From the NCBI GenBank assembly GCA_964556885.1, contig CAZKYP010000193.1, positions 1 through 6,177 on the forward strand: DNA of 6,177 nt, read 5' to 3'. This document shows positions 5,840 to 6,177 of this stretch, piece after piece (the stretch's first letter is position 1; each line of letters opens with the position of its first letter). The translations under genes and the position numbers were made by a program. The DNA is from CAZKYP01 sp964556885 (GTDB lineage Bacteria > Planctomycetota > Phycisphaerae > Sedimentisphaerales > Anaerobacaceae). Under the pieces are notes generated by a model. The model saw only the letters and a program-made list of their open reading frames with translations. It did not search any database and had not been told where the DNA came from.

Positions 5840-6177
5840 TTAGAAACGATACAGCTCAACGCGGCGGATGGCGGGCCCATCCTGAATACGTACTACACTT
5901 CCGGTTTGGTTTTCCTCCGCCATCTGGTCCAGGTGATAGTTCAGCATAATTGCATCGCCGTTGAGTTTGCGGCTTGATACCCAGCGGCCGTTGATATATT
6001 CACCCTCGTAGACCGAGACTAGCCCGACCATTTGAGGTCCCGGTATATTCGGAGAAAATGTAATCTGAATATCATTGCCTGCTACGATATATTCATCGGG
6101 TCCGGTCGAAATGATTAAGCCATACCCGAGGTCCGGAGTGGTCGTTCCCCAACGCTGCCGTCGCAACTCGACGTTTA
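5840..6177 (-). CDS. GH35-like beta-galactosidase, C-terminal DUF5597-type domain (partial)
   Basis: The last 111 residues of a larger protein whose start lies beyond the right edge; the frame stays open to the final base (the residues before LRRQRWG read NVE), so the TTG at 6166 is not a real start. The visible part has the pattern I associate with the DUF5597 domain found at the C-terminus of GH35/GH42-like beta-galactosidases: GYGLIISTGPDEYIVAG, DIQITFSP, then VGLVSVYEGEYINGRWV, RKLNGD, and the end VRIQDGPAIRRVELYRF. It is a beta-sandwich-like accessory domain; the catalytic barrel is not in the window. The likely role is breakdown of galactose-containing glycans, which is inference from the family. 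The stop codon is only 8 bp from that of the convergent prepilin-like gene, and no terminator is seen between them. Confidence 0.75.
   Translation of the reverse strand, partial: NVELRRQRWGTTTPDLGYGLIISTGPDEYIVAGNDIQITFSPNIPGPQMVGLVSVYEGEYINGRWVSSRKLNGDAIMLNYHLDQMAEENQTGSVVRIQDGPAIRRVELYRF

Overview
The window looks like a piece of a draft or metagenome-derived genome from the Planctomycetota, most likely class Phycisphaerae. The best evidence is the prepilin-like gene at 4918-5831. It has the GFTLIELLVVIAII leader and a C-terminal H-x-DG motif of the kind that is heavily expanded in that phylum. Secreted and Tat-exported enzymes, glycan-active enzymes and moderate GC content fit this. The taxonomic call is an inference from gene content, not a measurement.

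Layout from left to right: (1) 113-1156 (+), a Tat-exported aldo/keto reductase with a complete catalytic tetrad, ending at a hairpin terminator (1159-1199). (2) 1263-1646 (-), a small DUF3568-like lipoprotein, convergent with the reductase. (3) 1843-3054 (-), a secreted protein made of seven copies of a ~52-residue repeat, which predicts a closed seven-bladed beta-propeller. (4) 3055-3468, a 414-bp AT-rich divergent regulatory region with a 17-bp palindrome, a pair of 19-bp imperfect direct repeats and an extended -10 promoter. (5) 3469-4746 (+), a second, sequence-divergent secreted protein in which seven beta-propeller-like repeats can also be counted. (6) 4918-5831 (+), a type II secretion/prepilin-like protein interrupted by 100 Ns. 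(7) 5840-6177 (-), the C-terminal end of a putative GH35-like beta-galactosidase with a DUF5597-type domain, running off the right edge.

The N run at 4994-5093 is flanked by two identical 55-bp copies of the conserved prepilin N-terminus (4939-4993 and 5094-5148). Removing one copy plus the Ns restores one uninterrupted 252-residue reading frame. The simplest reading is an assembly join in which two contigs overlapping by one 55-mer were scaffolded with a default-size gap. The biology there is probably one intact gene.

Nearly every product is predicted to act outside the cytoplasm: Tat-exported reductase, lipoprotein, two Sec-secreted propeller proteins and a prepilin-like protein. The most interesting unit is the divergent pair of seven-repeat secreted proteins with a structured shared regulatory region. 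No CRISPR array, RNA gene, transposon, toxin-antitoxin or defence system was seen.
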